Made by a program: the position numbers and the translations under genes. From positions 186,001 to 250,000 of the forward strand of contig VIRH01000072.1 in NCBI GenBank assembly GCA_008107755.1: 64,000 nucleotides of DNA, given 5' to 3'. Each line of letters begins with the position of its first letter. Within the stretch, counting starts at the first letter, position 1. Shown here one piece after another: positions 63,196 through 64,000 of this stretch. The notes beneath the pieces were generated by a model. The model was not told where the DNA came from. It worked only from the letters and a program-made list of their open reading frames with translations, and searched no databases. Source of the DNA: Rhodobacterales bacterium. GTDB lineage: Bacteria > Pseudomonadota > Alphaproteobacteria > Rhizobiales > Stappiaceae.

Positions 63196-64000
63196 TCAAT
63201 GCAGTGCCGCTGCCGTGGCGCCGCCGCCCGACGCCAGGTGCATGATGTTCTTTTCCGTCATCTCGTCCCCGCTCACCTCCCCGGCGATCCGGCCTTCGCA
63301 GACGACCAGAACCCGGTCGCAGACGCCGATCAGCTCGGGCAACTCGGACGAGATGACGACGATGCCGACGCCCGACCGGGCAAGATTTCGCAAGATGCGG
63401 TGAATTTCCGCCTTGGCGCCGACATCGACACCACGGGTCGGTTCGTCGAGGAAGATCAGCTTGGGATTGACCGACAGCATCTTGGCGATGGCCACCTTCT
63501 GCTGGTTGCCGCCTGAGAGCGACGACACCGGGTCGAACAGCGATCCGCATTTCAGGTTGAGCCTGTCGCCGAGATCCCTTGCCTGACGCTCCTCGCGGCC
63601 GCGCTGAATGAGGCCGGCGCCGTTGGAGACCTGTTCAAGATCAAGCGCGGAGATATTCGCGGCGATCGGCATGTCCAGAAAGACGCCTTCGCCCTTTCTG
63701 TCTTCCGACAGATAGACGATGCCTTCGTCGATACTGTCCCTGTAGGACTTCAGATCGAGCGTCCGTCCGTTGAGCGTGACCTCCCCGGTGACGTCACCTT
63801 CGAGACGGCAGATACCCTTGACGATCTCGCTGCGCCCAGCGCCGATCAGCCCCGCGATACCGAGGATTTCGCCCTTGCGCAGGTCGAAGGAGACGTGCCG
63901 GAAACGGGTCTTCTCGCTGAGATTGCCCACTGACAGGATGATCTCGTCGCATTTTTCCGCCTCGGTCTGCTTCCTTGGGTACAGATCATCGATCACACGC
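63196..64000 (-). CDS. Ribose-type sugar ABC transporter ATPase, RbsA-like (partial, C-terminal part)
   Basis: The window ends inside this gene; about 268 C-terminal residues are visible and the gene runs past 64000. The visible part is the second ABC domain of a two-domain RbsA protein. The linker [18 protein letters not shown] is followed by a Walker-A region that is altered, as is usual in RbsA second domains ([17 protein letters not shown]), then signature [16 protein letters not shown] and Walker [19 protein letters not shown] near the edge is internal, not the start. The binding-protein gene is not in the window. Confidence 0.92.
   Translation of the reverse strand, partial: RVIDDLYPRKQTEAEKCDEIILSVGNLSEKTRFRHVSFDLRKGEILGIAGLIGAGRSEIVKGICRLEGDVTGEVTLNGRTLDLKSYRDSIDEGIVYLSEDRKGEGVFLDMPIAANISALDLEQVSNGAGLIQRGREERQARDLGDRLNLKCGSLFDPVSSLSGGNQQKVAIAKMLSVNPKLIFLDEPTRGVDVGAKAEIHRILRNLARSGVGIVVISSELPELIGVCDRVLVVCEGRIAGEVSGDEMTEKNIMHLASGGGATAAALH

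Overview
The window is about 62% G+C and gene-dense, with short overlapping operons. It looks like a chromosomal or large-replicon accessory region of a free-living alphaproteobacterium, probably Hyphomicrobiales. The reasons are the gene families (FCD-type GntR regulators, BKACE, acetylpolyamine amidohydrolase, fused Liv and Dpp proteins), the codon use, and the palindromic repeats of the 'CCTCATCCTGAGG...CGAAGGATGGG' type. I see no rRNA, tRNA, CRISPR array, transposase or phage gene. The theme is scavenging of small organic nitrogen and carbon compounds: parts of eight ABC import systems lie in 64 kb, each with its own regulator and catabolic enzymes.

Region 1 (1-18.8 kb) handles nitrogen-rich small molecules. 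A minus-strand operon encodes allophanate hydrolase, an isopenicillin-N-synthase-like oxygenase, a BMP-type binding protein and a permease that runs off the left edge; a LysR gene is divergent. Next come an ATZ/TRZ-type amidohydrolase, a DUF1989 (urea-carboxylase-associated) protein and a tiny RHH regulator. Divergent from these are a GntR regulator, a flavin reductase and a second BMP-type binding protein. A Liv-type importer follows, with permease and both ATPases fused in one chain, linked to a cytosine-deaminase-like protein. A second GntR regulator lies beside it, and three phased operator-like palindromes sit between the Liv binding protein and a SnoaL-like gene.

Region 2 (19-28 kb) is an amide-utilisation operon in the order amiC-amiR-dppC-dppB-binding protein-formamidase-dppDF. 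The AmiC/AmiR pair and a terminator-bearing leader upstream suggest ANTAR-type antitermination. Two copies of a long palindromic repeat bracket dppDF. Region 3 (28-36.2 kb) is a GntR-dppDF-binding protein-dppBC operon ending in a cytoplasmic gamma-glutamyltransferase-family enzyme. Region 4 (36.2-43.7 kb) is a third Dpp-type operon with an alpha/beta hydrolase, divergent from a LacI gene; two identical 14-bp operators lie 98 bp apart between them.

Region 5 (43.9-54.3 kb) combines a Pot-type importer, class III aminotransferase, BKACE, GNAT, acetylpolyamine-amidohydrolase-like enzyme, DauA-like D-amino-acid dehydrogenase and RidA, with a divergent LysR. It looks like a polyamine, acetylpolyamine or D-arginine-type catabolic operon. 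Region 6 (54.3-64 kb) is an Rbs-type importer with a SorC regulator, aldo/keto reductase, GlpD-like dehydrogenase, DhnA-type aldolase, FGGY kinase and a downstream GMC oxidoreductase. It resembles a hybrid of the lsr and ery operons.

Stem-loops recur at binding-protein/permease junctions, which suggests post-transcriptional adjustment of binding-protein levels. Assignments rest on motifs and gene order read by eye; substrates are inferences.
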